Source of the DNA: Candidatus Kapaibacterium sp.
Lineage (GTDB): Bacteria; Bacteroidota; Ignavibacteria; Kapaibacteriales; UBA2268
Assembly (NCBI GenBank): GCA_026418625.1
Contig: JAOABA010000056.1
Span: 148,914 to 212,913 of the forward strand
Reading direction: 5' to 3'
Length of the DNA: 64,000 nt
Under the pieces are notes generated by a model. That model did not search any database. It was given only the letters and a program-made list of their open reading frames with translations, and was not told where the DNA came from. Shown piece after piece: positions 45,980 to 55,037 of this stretch (within the stretch, counting starts at the first letter, position 1; every line of letters starts with the position of its first letter). The position numbers and the translations under genes were made by a program.

Positions 45980-46714
45980 ATGAAAAATAAATGGTTTTAT
46001 TCTTTAATTATTGTGGCTTTTGCATTTTTAATAAATTCCTGTTCAAAAAGTCCGGAAGAGATAATTGACAAAAGCGTTAAGGCAAGCGGTGGAGTTGAGG
46101 CATATAAAAGTTTGAAAACAATATCCTGCTCAATGAAAACAACAGTTCTGAATTTTGAACTTTTAAGTAATTTATTTTTCAAACTGCCGGATAAGATGAG
46201 AGCTGAATATATGTTTCAGGACAAAAAGGGTATTGGAATTATTAACGGTAACTCGGGTTGGTCTTATAGCAACGATACTTTGATCACTTTAGATGAAACA
46301 GCTTACAATTCACTCAAAAGTCAAATGGAATCTCAGTTGGAATTCTTTATTAATCCTTTATACAACTATCAGAAAAAAGGATTAAAAGTTGAGTATGTTG
46401 GAGATGAAAAAGTTGATGGAAAAGATGTCCATAAAATCAGAACTATCGCCAAAGATTCTTCGGAGGTTTATTATTTTATTGACAAAAATACATATTTAAT
46501 TCAAAGGACTAACAGCAAGACATTAGTAAATAATGTTTTTGTCGAAGCAACTGCTGTTTTCTCTAATTACAAAAAGTTCAATGGGCTACTTATACCGGAA
46601 GTAATTGGAATTTACACCGAAGGCAAGAAAACAGCCGAAATGAAATTCGAAAGAATAGATATTAACACAAATTTAGACGACAATCTATTTTCAATCTCTG
46701 GATTTCAACAATAG
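45980..46714 (+). CDS. LolA-like lipoprotein, copy 2
   Basis: About 244 residues. The ATG at 45980 begins MKNKWFYSLI and leads to lipobox LINSC (Cys21); the longer frame from 45935 runs back into the upstream gene and is rejected. EEIIDKSVKASGGVEAYKSL mirrors the start of the neighbouring protein, and the rest aligns over its length. Starts 13 bp after it, so cotranscribed. A clear terminator follows at 46742. Confidence 0.75.
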   Translation: MKNKWFYSLIIVAFAFLINSCSKSPEEIIDKSVKASGGVEAYKSLKTISCSMKTTVLNFELLSNLFFKLPDKMRAEYMFQDKKGIGIINGNSGWSYSNDTLITLDETAYNSLKSQMESQLEFFINPLYNYQKKGLKVEYVGDEKVDGKDVHKIRTIAKDSSEVYYFIDKNTYLIQRTNSKTLVNNVFVEATAVFSNYKKFNGLLIPEVIGIYTEGKKTAEMKFERIDINTNLDDNLFSISGFQQ

Positions 46715-46741
46715 ACTATCATAATCATTAATCTATCATTC

Positions 46742-46785
46742 AATTCTCTTAAGTTTTGATATTAAGCTTAAGAGAATTTTTTTTG
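46742..46785 (+). terminator. terminator of the LolA-like gene pair
   Basis: AATTCTCTTAAG and CTTAAGAGAATT form a 12-bp stem with a 13-base loop, followed by eight T. Confidence 0.85.
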
Positions 46786-46903
46786 TAATAGATGTAATTA
46801 TGTTTGAATTATATTCATTCAATATTAATACTTGAATTATTAATTTGTTTTGGTTTACATTAGGAGGCAATGTTTATCAATCTTCTTGGTTTTTATGATC
46901 GGA

Positions 46904-47736
46904 TTAATTAGTTATTATAAGTATTTTAGCAAAAGTAGTATATGTCCTTCGTTGATATTTAAATACTATTTCATCATTTTGTGAAACAGATTCATTATCA
47001 AAGAAATTGTCAATTTTATTAAAAACGAGAGAATAATTTCTTTTTAATGCCCAGCTTTGAGTAGGATCATTTCTATCTAAAAGAATTATGAATAAACGAT
47101 TGTCAGCACCAAATCTCTGAGATCCTTGGTTCTCATACATCCAAATAGCAAGATCTAATGGATTATTTATAGCCTTGATTGGATCATAGTTAGCTGGTAA
47201 ATACGTTACCTTTAAGTCGAATGGCTGGCCATCAAAAAAAATATCAATTCCTTTAATATTTTTGATTGTTGGAACAATCTTTTGATGTAAACTAATATGT
47301 TCCTCTATAAAACAGTGGTCCAATGATTATACCATGTGCAAATGGTATAATTTGTTATCTCATTATGTAATTTATCTTTAACTTTTTTCAACAATTCATC
47401 GTATTTGACTATCTTTCTAACATATTCTGTTTGTATCTTTTGATCTAATTGCCCCTGAACCACACCCCAAGAAAAATTACTAACTTTTAACAGCTCGTTT
47501 TTTAATTCTTCATCAGAAATAAAAGACTTACGTTTTTGAATCATTTCGAAATATATTTCTTTTATGAATTTATCAATGGTTTCTTGATTTGTTTCACTTT
47601 CAAGTAAACTTTTAATAATGTCACTAGATGTGCCTTTTACGGATTTATCTAAGATTAAAGCTAATTTTTTTAGATATAAAACTGGTATTGAATTTAATTT
47701 TAAATTCAGCGTTTCTTTATAACTTAATAATGGCAT
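46904..47736 (-). pseudogene. type II restriction endonuclease gene split by a frameshift
   Basis: Two overlapping open frames on the minus strand (47305-47736 and 46904-47323) read as one protein of about 277 residues if one T is added to the four-T run at 47309-47312: the sequence then passes from TICTWYNHWTTV straight into FIEEHISLHQ. The N-terminal part has a helical SAP-like segment (LYLKKLALILDKSVKG). The C-terminal part has GIDIFFDGQPFDLKVTYLP, a PD-(D/E)xK site with Asp and Asp-x-Lys. It begins 3 bp after the methyltransferase stop, forming a classic R-M pair. Either an inactivating mutation or a sequencing error; recognition site unknown. Confidence 0.75.
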
Positions 47737-47739
47737 ATT

Positions 47740-48876
47740 TTATTTCTTTTGAAACAACATAATGTATTCATGCTTAAAAATATAAAAACCACCGACTAAC
47801 GCTCTATAACGCCATAGATCAACTTGGTTTCTTTTGCCTCTTGTTTCATCAAAGTTCTTAACAATAATACTTTTTAGTAAGAAATCTCTTTTCAAAACCT
47901 CTTGCATACAATAAAATCCTAATGGTATCCATTCACCCTTGGAATATTTATCACCAATTACTAAAGCGAGATATCGTCCTTTTTCCAAATAAGGTTTAGT
48001 ATTATCAACCACCTCACCAAAATTTTTTAAAAAAGTATCAACATCTTTTGAATTAGAAAGATCATCTTCATTATCAGAGAATTTAATGATATCAAAATAT
48101 GGTGGATGCATTATTATCAACTGAACTTTGCTTATATTGTATTTGTTTAAAATCAATTTTAAGTCAACAATGCGACTATCTCCAACAACTAAATCGCTAA
48201 CAACATTATATTTGTTTTTCTCTTTTTCAATTAATTTTTCTGACAAAGCTGAAACTTCTTGATTTAATTCAATACCAATTCCATTTCTACCTAACTTTCG
48301 ACATTCAATCAGTGTTGTCCCACTCCCTGCAAATGTGTCTAAAACCCAATTACCCTTTTTTGTAAACCTTCTCATCAATTGGTTCGGGATTTGTGGAATA
48401 AAATTTCCCCAATACCAAGCGAGATGAGCGCCAGAATTATCTCTTTTATTCAATATCCAAAGACTGTCAGTAATAATATCATCGTATTCTTTCCACCTAT
48501 GAAGATTTATATCATTAATTTTATTGGTTTTAAATTTTTGGATACTTTTTTCTAACCTATTAAGATAATAAATAGCCCTTTCAAGAGTTTGTGATTCTAA
48601 TACCTGATGTAATTCAGTTTCTAAAATATCCTTACGAAAAGAGATTGTATCACCATCAATATCATTGTTTAGTAATCCTAAATTGTCTGGTTTGAATTGT
48701 GTAAGAATATCTTTGATGTTAAATACTTTTTTCTTAACAATATTTATATCTTTTTGAACAACAATTTCTTTTAAAACATCTAAGAACCTATTTTTATTGA
48801 TAATTATTGATGAATTACTTATAGGGTTAGAATCAATATTTTCAAAATTTAATTGTTGGATATTTTTTGAATCCAT
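47740..48876 (-). CDS. type II DNA methyltransferase (N4-cytosine/N6-adenine class)
   Basis: 378 residues. Motif X/I region IPQIPNQLMRRFTKKG then VLDTFAGSGTTLIE (178-191) binds SAM, followed by GRNGIGIELN. The catalytic tetrapeptide is HPPY (257-260), where DPPY, NPPY or SPPY is usual. The N-terminal ~140 residues are variable and may recognise DNA. The adjoining, frameshifted nuclease gene makes this a type II system whose protective half appears intact. Confidence 0.86.
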   Translation of the reverse strand: MDSKNIQQLNFENIDSNPISNSSIIINKNRFLDVLKEIVVQKDINIVKKKVFNIKDILTQFKPDNLGLLNNDIDGDTISFRKDILETELHQVLESQTLERAIYYLNRLEKSIQKFKTNKINDINLHRWKEYDDIITDSLWILNKRDNSGAHLAWYWGNFIPQIPNQLMRRFTKKGNWVLDTFAGSGTTLIECRKLGRNGIGIELNQEVSALSEKLIEKEKNKYNVVSDLVVGDSRIVDLKLILNKYNISKVQLIIMHPPYFDIIKFSDNEDDLSNSKDVDTFLKNFGEVVDNTKPYLEKGRYLALVIGDKYSKGEWIPLGFYCMQEVLKRDFLLKSIIVKNFDETRGKRNQVDLWRYRALVGGFYIFKHEYIMLFQKK

Positions 48877-49011
48877 TTATTAAAATAATTTTTTTGGAAA
48901 TGAATAAAATTTAAATAACAAATATTACAATATCCTTAAAATTGTTTTATTTAACCATCCGAAATTAATTTTTTTTTTACAATTTCAAAAGATTAATTTA
49001 TCCTTAATTTC

Positions 49012-49039
49012 AAAAAAACAAGGGGCATTAAGCCCCTTG
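49012..49039 (-). terminator. terminator of the tricorn-like protease gene
   Basis: CAAGGGGC-TTAAT-GCCCCTTG on the minus strand, followed by seven T; 20 bp beyond the stop at 49060. Confidence 0.88.
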
Positions 49040-49059
49040 CGATATAGCATCTATCAAAT

Positions 49060-52000
49060 CTATTTCTTAATAGGATATGGCGGAACCGAAGGAATTTTTG
49101 GCTTCTTATCAGTTTTGATTTCTTCAAGAATAACTTCGATAGCTTTGTTTAATTGCTGGTCAGTGCCTTCCCATTCAAGCGTTGGGTCATTATCAACTTC
49201 AATGTCTGGAATCATACCAACACCTTCGAGAATCCAAGTCCCATCAGCACCAAAATTAGCAAACTCCGGTCTCATCAAATAGCCACCATCAAGAAAAGGC
49301 ATAGAACCTCGAATACCTATTACCCCACCCCAAGATCTTTTTCCAATTAACTTACCAAGTCCTAATTTTTTGAACTGATAGGGGAATAAATCGCCATCGG
49401 ACGCAGAGAGTTCATTCAAAAGACAAACCATAGGACCTGTCATCACTGCATCGGGATTTGTCAACACAACTTCCTGATTACGAGCGTTCTTAGCAACAAC
49501 AAGAATTCTCCTCAATCTCTCGATAATCATAGGCGAAACATTTCCGCCGCCATTATACCTGTCATCAACAATCAGAGCTTCTTTTCGAACTTGCGGATAA
49601 AAATACTTAACAAATTCATTCAAACCATTGTTGACAGCCATATCAGGAATATGAACATAGGCAACTCTTCCGTTTGTTGCTAAATCTACTTTTTTACGAT
49701 TATCTTCTACCCAATTAAAATATCTCAGCCCTGCTTCGCTTGAAATTGTTTTGACATCAAATTCTTTAGCTCCAGATTCTGTTGGTTTGGAATTTACCTT
49801 TATTTTAACAAATTTATTGTTCTTATTAACAAGAGCTTTGAATGGATGCATATCCTTTGAAAGTTTAATCCCATCAATAGAAATCAAAAAATCACCCTCT
49901 TTTATGTTAAGTCCGGGTTCAGTCAGTGGTGATCTTGTTTTTTCTTCCCAATTTCTACCTTGAAAGATTTTAGTAATTTTATAAAACCCGGAAGCTTTAT
50001 CAAGCTCGAATTCAGCACCAAGCAAACCAATAGGAACAGGCTTAACCTTTGGCATATCACCACCGCCGACATATGCGTGCCCGACATTTACCTCGCCAAT
50101 CATTTCGCCAATGATATATGTTAAATCAAATCTATGATTAACGTAAGGAAGAAGTTCTGCGTATTTTTCTCCAATTGCTTTCCAATCAACCCCGTGCATA
50201 TTCGGGTCATAGTGAAAATCACGCATTTGTCTCCAACTTTCATAGAAAATCTGTTTCCATTCAGCTTTACGGTCAACTTCTTTTTCTAAATTTGTTAAAT
50301 CAAGTTTTCCAGAAGATGTATTGATTTTATCTTTTAAATCAGCTATAAAGTAATCACCTCCACTTTGGAAAATTATTTTCTTTTGATTAGCAGAAATTTC
50401 ATAAGCTGAGAAATCACCAACTTCACTTTCTTTTCTTTCGGTCAAATCAAAAACATTCAGAGCTGATTTACGCCCTAAACCAGATTTTACATAATACAGC
50501 TTATTACCGACAGAGGTTAGGTTCGAATAGTTACCGGGTGTTATAGGTAGCTCAAAAACTCTATCAGCTATTCCATCTAAATGAATGATTATATCCTTGC
50601 TTTTCTTTTCCTTTTCATCTTTAGATTTTTCATCTTTTTTGTCTGCCTTTTTATCTTTTGGAGTTTCTTTACTTTCTTTTTGCTCCGATATTACTTCAGT
50701 TTCGTCACTTTCGAAAACGAAAGGAGTTTTCAGGGTATCTTGAAGTGTTACTCCAAAAATTGTAGCCATATTATTAAATGAGGGATTCCATTCAATATTA
50801 CTGATAGTTGCATTAAAGGAACGGTCAGAAACGAAAAATAGATATTTGCCATCATCAGAAAAGCACGGGGAATAGCTATCAAAAAATGGATTACTAACAT
50901 TGGTAATTTTACCATCTGACAAAGAGTAAAGCAAAACGGAGTTAAGAGTAACATAAGGAGCATCAGTAAAGGCAATCCACTTGCTATCAGGTGACCAAGT
51001 GAAATCGGTTATTTCCCAAACTTTTGATTTTGTTATGTTAGTTCTTTTCTTAGAGTCTATATCATAATAATATAATTGCATAGTTTTATCAGAGCAAAGT
51101 ATTTTTTTACTATCAGGTGACCATTTCAGAGCATAGCGATAAACGTTTCCATCTGTTGATATTCTGGTTTTATCGGAGCCATCAGGTTTAACAATATAGA
51201 TTTCATCTTCTCCAGACTCATCGCTAACATAAGCTATCCATTTGCCATCAGGTGACCAAACAGGGTTTTTATCATGAACACCTGTTGAGTTAGTAAGGTT
51301 GCGAATATTTCCTTTTTCTGCCGGAACAGTAAATATATCCCCACGTGCAGCGAATAAAGCTCTTTTACCATCGGGTGAAATTTCAAATGAATTTATGTTG
51401 TCTTTAACATTTTGAATTGATGAACGGACAACTGGAAAATCTTCAGCAATTTGAATTGTTACTTTTTCTACTTTTTCCGTGTTCAAATCCATCAAATAAA
51501 CATAACCCCCATTCTCAAATGCTATATAGTCAGTTCCGATAGATGGAAATTTAACGTCATATTTATCAAAATTTGTAATTTTTTTAGTCTCTTTTGTAGA
51601 AAGATTATAACAGAACAAATTCATCGTGTGGTCACGGTCAGATATGTAATAAACTTTATCTTTATGCCACATAGGTATAATATCTTGTGCTGGGTTATTG
51701 GTTATATTTTCTAATTTTTTTGTGTTAAAATCATAAATCCAGATATCATCAGCCTGACCACCTCGATATCGCTTCCAAGTTCTAAATTCTCTGAAGACTC
51801 TGTTATAAGCAATTTTACTTCCATCGGGAGATAATGAAGCAAATCCACCTCGAGGAAGCTTAATTTTTTCTGGCATTCCTCCATCTACAGAAATAAAGAA
51901 AAGCTGACCAGTCCAAGCATGCCAACTTTCATGCCTTGAGCGATATAGAATCTTTTTACCATCTGCGGTCCACTGCATTATGATTTTATCAGGTCCCATT

Positions 52001-52335
52001 CTTTCAGGTAAATTAGGAATATCCATACTGTAAGTTAATCTTGTGGGCTCACCACCATTTGCTGGAATAGTGTAAATTTCCCTGTTTCCGTCATATTCAC
52101 CGGTAAAAGCAATTGTTCTTCCATCAGGAGAAAAACGTGGGAACATTTCAATTCCTTCAGAGCTTGTCAATCTTCTCGCAAGTCCGCCATCTTTCGAGAC
52201 AGCGTATATATCACCAGCATAAACAAAAGTTATTTGGTCTTTGGAAGCATTGGGGAATCTCAATAATCTTGCCTCCTGAGCAAATACACTTATGGTAAAA
52301 AATAAACAAATAATAGATAATGAAAGAAACCGCAT
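49060..52335 (-). CDS. tricorn-like S41 protease with beta-propeller domains
   Basis: 1091 residues with a signal peptide (about 1-19). The N-terminal ~600 residues contain many WD40-like PD40 repeats (FSPDGRTIAFTGEYDGNREI, WSPDGKWIAYVSDESGEDEI, WSPDSKWIAFTDAP), forming one or two propellers. A Lys/Glu-rich linker at about 550-590 separates them from the second half. A PDZ-like domain (about 760-850, GDFLISIDGIKL) and a C-terminal S41 protease domain with LLNELSASDGDLFPYQFKK (catalytic Ser) and GKRSWGGVIGI complete the tricorn plan. Probably a periplasmic peptidase acting on oligopeptides. Confidence 0.92.
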   Translation of the reverse strand: MRFLSLSIICLFFTISVFAQEARLLRFPNASKDQITFVYAGDIYAVSKDGGLARRLTSSEGIEMFPRFSPDGRTIAFTGEYDGNREIYTIPANGGEPTRLTYSMDIPNLPERMGPDKIIMQWTADGKKILYRSRHESWHAWTGQLFFISVDGGMPEKIKLPRGGFASLSPDGSKIAYNRVFREFRTWKRYRGGQADDIWIYDFNTKKLENITNNPAQDIIPMWHKDKVYYISDRDHTMNLFCYNLSTKETKKITNFDKYDVKFPSIGTDYIAFENGGYVYLMDLNTEKVEKVTIQIAEDFPVVRSSIQNVKDNINSFEISPDGKRALFAARGDIFTVPAEKGNIRNLTNSTGVHDKNPVWSPDGKWIAYVSDESGEDEIYIVKPDGSDKTRISTDGNVYRYALKWSPDSKKILCSDKTMQLYYYDIDSKKRTNITKSKVWEITDFTWSPDSKWIAFTDAPYVTLNSVLLYSLSDGKITNVSNPFFDSYSPCFSDDGKYLFFVSDRSFNATISNIEWNPSFNNMATIFGVTLQDTLKTPFVFESDETEVISEQKESKETPKDKKADKKDEKSKDEKEKKSKDIIIHLDGIADRVFELPITPGNYSNLTSVGNKLYYVKSGLGRKSALNVFDLTERKESEVGDFSAYEISANQKKIIFQSGGDYFIADLKDKINTSSGKLDLTNLEKEVDRKAEWKQIFYESWRQMRDFHYDPNMHGVDWKAIGEKYAELLPYVNHRFDLTYIIGEMIGEVNVGHAYVGGGDMPKVKPVPIGLLGAEFELDKASGFYKITKIFQGRNWEEKTRSPLTEPGLNIKEGDFLISIDGIKLSKDMHPFKALVNKNNKFVKIKVNSKPTESGAKEFDVKTISSEAGLRYFNWVEDNRKKVDLATNGRVAYVHIPDMAVNNGLNEFVKYFYPQVRKEALIVDDRYNGGGNVSPMIIERLRRILVVAKNARNQEVVLTNPDAVMTGPMVCLLNELSASDGDLFPYQFKKLGLGKLIGKRSWGGVIGIRGSMPFLDGGYLMRPEFANFGADGTWILEGVGMIPDIEVDNDPTLEWEGTDQQLNKAIEVILEEIKTDKKPKIPSVPPYPIKK

Positions 52336-52438
52336 TTAAAAAATCCTTAACAAATAATTAAACATATTGTCATTACGCAAAAAAATTAAAATGGTTATAA
52401 AAAAACAACAAATTTACATAGAATTTTCTGATTTTTTT

Positions 52439-52466
52439 TTGTTTTAAGCTTTTTTCTTTATATTTT
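52439..52466 (+). promoter_or_regulatory. possible Bacteroidetes-type promoter for the gene at 52512
   Basis: TTG at 52439-52441 and TATATTTT at 52459-52466, spaced like the -33 TTG and -7 TAnnTTTG elements of Bacteroidetes promoters; the last base differs from consensus. This is pattern matching in AT-rich DNA and weak. Confidence 0.3.
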
Positions 52467-52511
52467 TAAAGTTTATTCGTTATTATTAGTGAAGATTATT
52501 GTGAGGAAAAT

Positions 52512-53180
<669 letters not shown>

Positions 53181-53189
53181 TAAGAGTAT

Positions 53190-53264
53190 GATCGCTTAGC
53201 TCAGCTGGTCTAGAGCGTTCGCCTCACACGCGAAAGGTCACAGGTTCAAATCCCGTAGCGACCA
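53190..53264 (+). tRNA. tRNA-Val (anticodon CAC)
   Basis: Cloverleaf folds cleanly: acceptor GATCGCT with AGCGACC, D-stem GCTC/GAGC, anticodon stem TTCGC/GCGAA with loop CTCACAC (anticodon CAC, 53225-53227), variable AGGTC, T-arm with loop TTCAAAT, discriminator A. CCA is not encoded. Two A-C mispairs are present, at 2-71 in the acceptor stem and at 51-63 in the T-stem. Confidence 0.9.
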
Positions 53265-53481
53265 CTAAAAATTTTCTATAACTCCTTATTTATCAATCAT
53301 TTATGAATTTCACTATTTTCAATGATGACGTAAATAATCAATAAATCTCATCATAACATAAGAAATAGAGATATTTCAATGAATACAGGTATTATATCAA
53401 GTATAATTTTATTTCATCTCGTAATTACTAAATTATCTTTAGTAGAACAAAAACTTATAAATTAGAAAATTAAATATTTGA

Positions 53482-54123
53482 TCATCTAAGATCAATTACT
53501 TCCATATCTTTTGTTGGCTGGAATGAGAAGATATCCGATTTTATTTTTGGATTAAGTTCCAAGTTTTCTATATTCCACTTATCAATGTAATTACCATAAT
53601 TAATCTGAACTGAACTCACAAGAAGACTTTTTTGGTTTATTTCCAATTGAATTGAACTGATATTATTTTCTGAGCTTGGATTAGAAGGAATTAGTGTCAA
53701 TAGATAATTGAAACCTCTGCCACTCGAGGTTTCTTTTTTTAAATCTTTAGGTTTATAGTTGTTCAAAAATGAGAAAAAGAAATTCTCGATAGAAAATTCA
53801 GAGTCATTTTTGGGTATTTCATTTATAATTACTTTTTTATCTTTTAGTGAATAATTCCAAACAATTTTTCCGTTTGATATAATATGTCTCTCGGTCATTT
53901 TGATAAAATATTTATTCCCTGTTTCAGCTTTGATGTTTCCTTTTAGATTTGGGTTGTTTTCAGATAAAAAGTTAAAGGAAACAGATTTAAGGTTTTTGAA
54001 AGTCTTTTGAATTTCAGCGAAGAGAGTCTCAGCGGTATATTGAGCGTTTAACTGAAAATTCAATGTAGAAAAAAGGATAATTAGTAGCAGGGGCAATCTA
54101 ATAATACTATTCAATTTTTGCAT
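53482..54123 (-). CDS. LolA-family outer-membrane lipoprotein carrier-like protein
   Basis: 213 residues. Signal peptide about 1-27 ending NFQLNAQ, then ETLFAEIQKTFKNLKSVSF, the LolA opening, and a beta-rich body with ISNGKIVWNYSLKDKKVII. Chaperones lipoproteins or lipids across the periplasm in characterised members. Its ATG lies inside the end of the upstream DUF3108 gene (17-bp overlap), so the two are coupled. Confidence 0.82.
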   Translation of the reverse strand: MQKLNSIIRLPLLLIILFSTLNFQLNAQYTAETLFAEIQKTFKNLKSVSFNFLSENNPNLKGNIKAETGNKYFIKMTERHIISNGKIVWNYSLKDKKVIINEIPKNDSEFSIENFFFSFLNNYKPKDLKKETSSGRGFNYLLTLIPSNPSSENNISSIQLEINQKSLLVSSVQINYGNYIDKWNIENLELNPKIKSDIFSFQPTKDMEVIDLR

Positions 54124-54934
54124 TTAATGGTCCTCTCAAACCTTTATAACTAACTAATTCAGAACTCACATAACCAATTAAAATTTTGGTGCTTACTTTA
54201 ACAGGGATTTTTCTTTCGTCGTCGGTCAGCCAAATATAGATATTTCCTTCACTTTTGAATAATCCTCCTTGCACAACCAGAGGTTCAATTATTATCGTCC
54301 TGAATTTTCCTGCTGGGACTTCAACGGTTTGTTTTCCGTGAATTTTCACACCAAGAGTATATGTTGTGTCATCGTAGAAATTTTGCAGATAAAAAATATG
54401 ACCTTTTTTCATTGAACTTAAGTCCATAGTTCTAACATAAAAAAAGGCTGAAACAATGTCGTGGATATAGGGTGGAACTGGAAAAGCTTTATCGTTTCTA
54501 TAAGCTAAATTATTAGCCTGATCAAATATAGCTTTTTCATCTCTTTTATAGTTGCCTTCTCTTATATTTTGTTCAAATTCCCAAGGGAAAATACCTGAGA
54601 CGTCTAAGACTGTCCTATATCTATCTTTGACTTTGTAAATCCATTCCAAACTTTTAAGGGAGTTAACCTGAAACCTAACATCGTAACACTCTCTTCCGTG
54701 GCGATATACAGGATTTGGTAAAATATGGAAATAACCTTCTCCAGCAGTTATAAAGGAATAACCAACTTTATAATCAAGGCGCTCTCCATATCCAAATGCT
54801 TCATTCTTAACATAACGGAAATTAAATGTTTCATTATTTTTTGTCTGATTGATTTTTGAGTTTATTTGGTTATTGAAACCGTCAAATAATAAAAACATTA
54901 TTATGGCTAATCCAAAGATAATTTGCTTTAACAA
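54107..54934 (-). CDS. DUF3108-type exported protein
   Basis: 275 residues. TTG start at 54934; hydrophobic N-terminus (about 1-20). Conserved stretch AFGYGERLDYKVGYSFITAG and then VPPYIHDIVSAFFYVRTMDL and VPAGKFRTIIIEPLVVQGG are DUF3108 marks. The family is exported, with unknown function, and often neighbours envelope genes, as here (LolA-like protein downstream, OmpA-like protein upstream). Confidence 0.82.
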   Translation of the reverse strand: MLKQIIFGLAIIMFLLFDGFNNQINSKINQTKNNETFNFRYVKNEAFGYGERLDYKVGYSFITAGEGYFHILPNPVYRHGRECYDVRFQVNSLKSLEWIYKVKDRYRTVLDVSGIFPWEFEQNIREGNYKRDEKAIFDQANNLAYRNDKAFPVPPYIHDIVSAFFYVRTMDLSSMKKGHIFYLQNFYDDTTYTLGVKIHGKQTVEVPAGKFRTIIIEPLVVQGGLFKSEGNIYIWLTDDERKIPVKVSTKILIGYVSSELVSYKGLRGPLNAKIE

Positions 54935-55037
54935 AATTCACCCACTTAATTATTTACTCAGATTTTCAATTTTTCATTACAATTTCTTAGACGTAAAGAA
55001 AATTAAATCAGTGGGAAAATATTAAAGATAGTATTTT

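Noticed and set aside
47305..47323. Programmed -1 frameshift in the restriction gene
   Set aside because: No proper slippery heptamer or downstream pseudoknot is visible; a simple one-base deletion in the four-T run explains it better.
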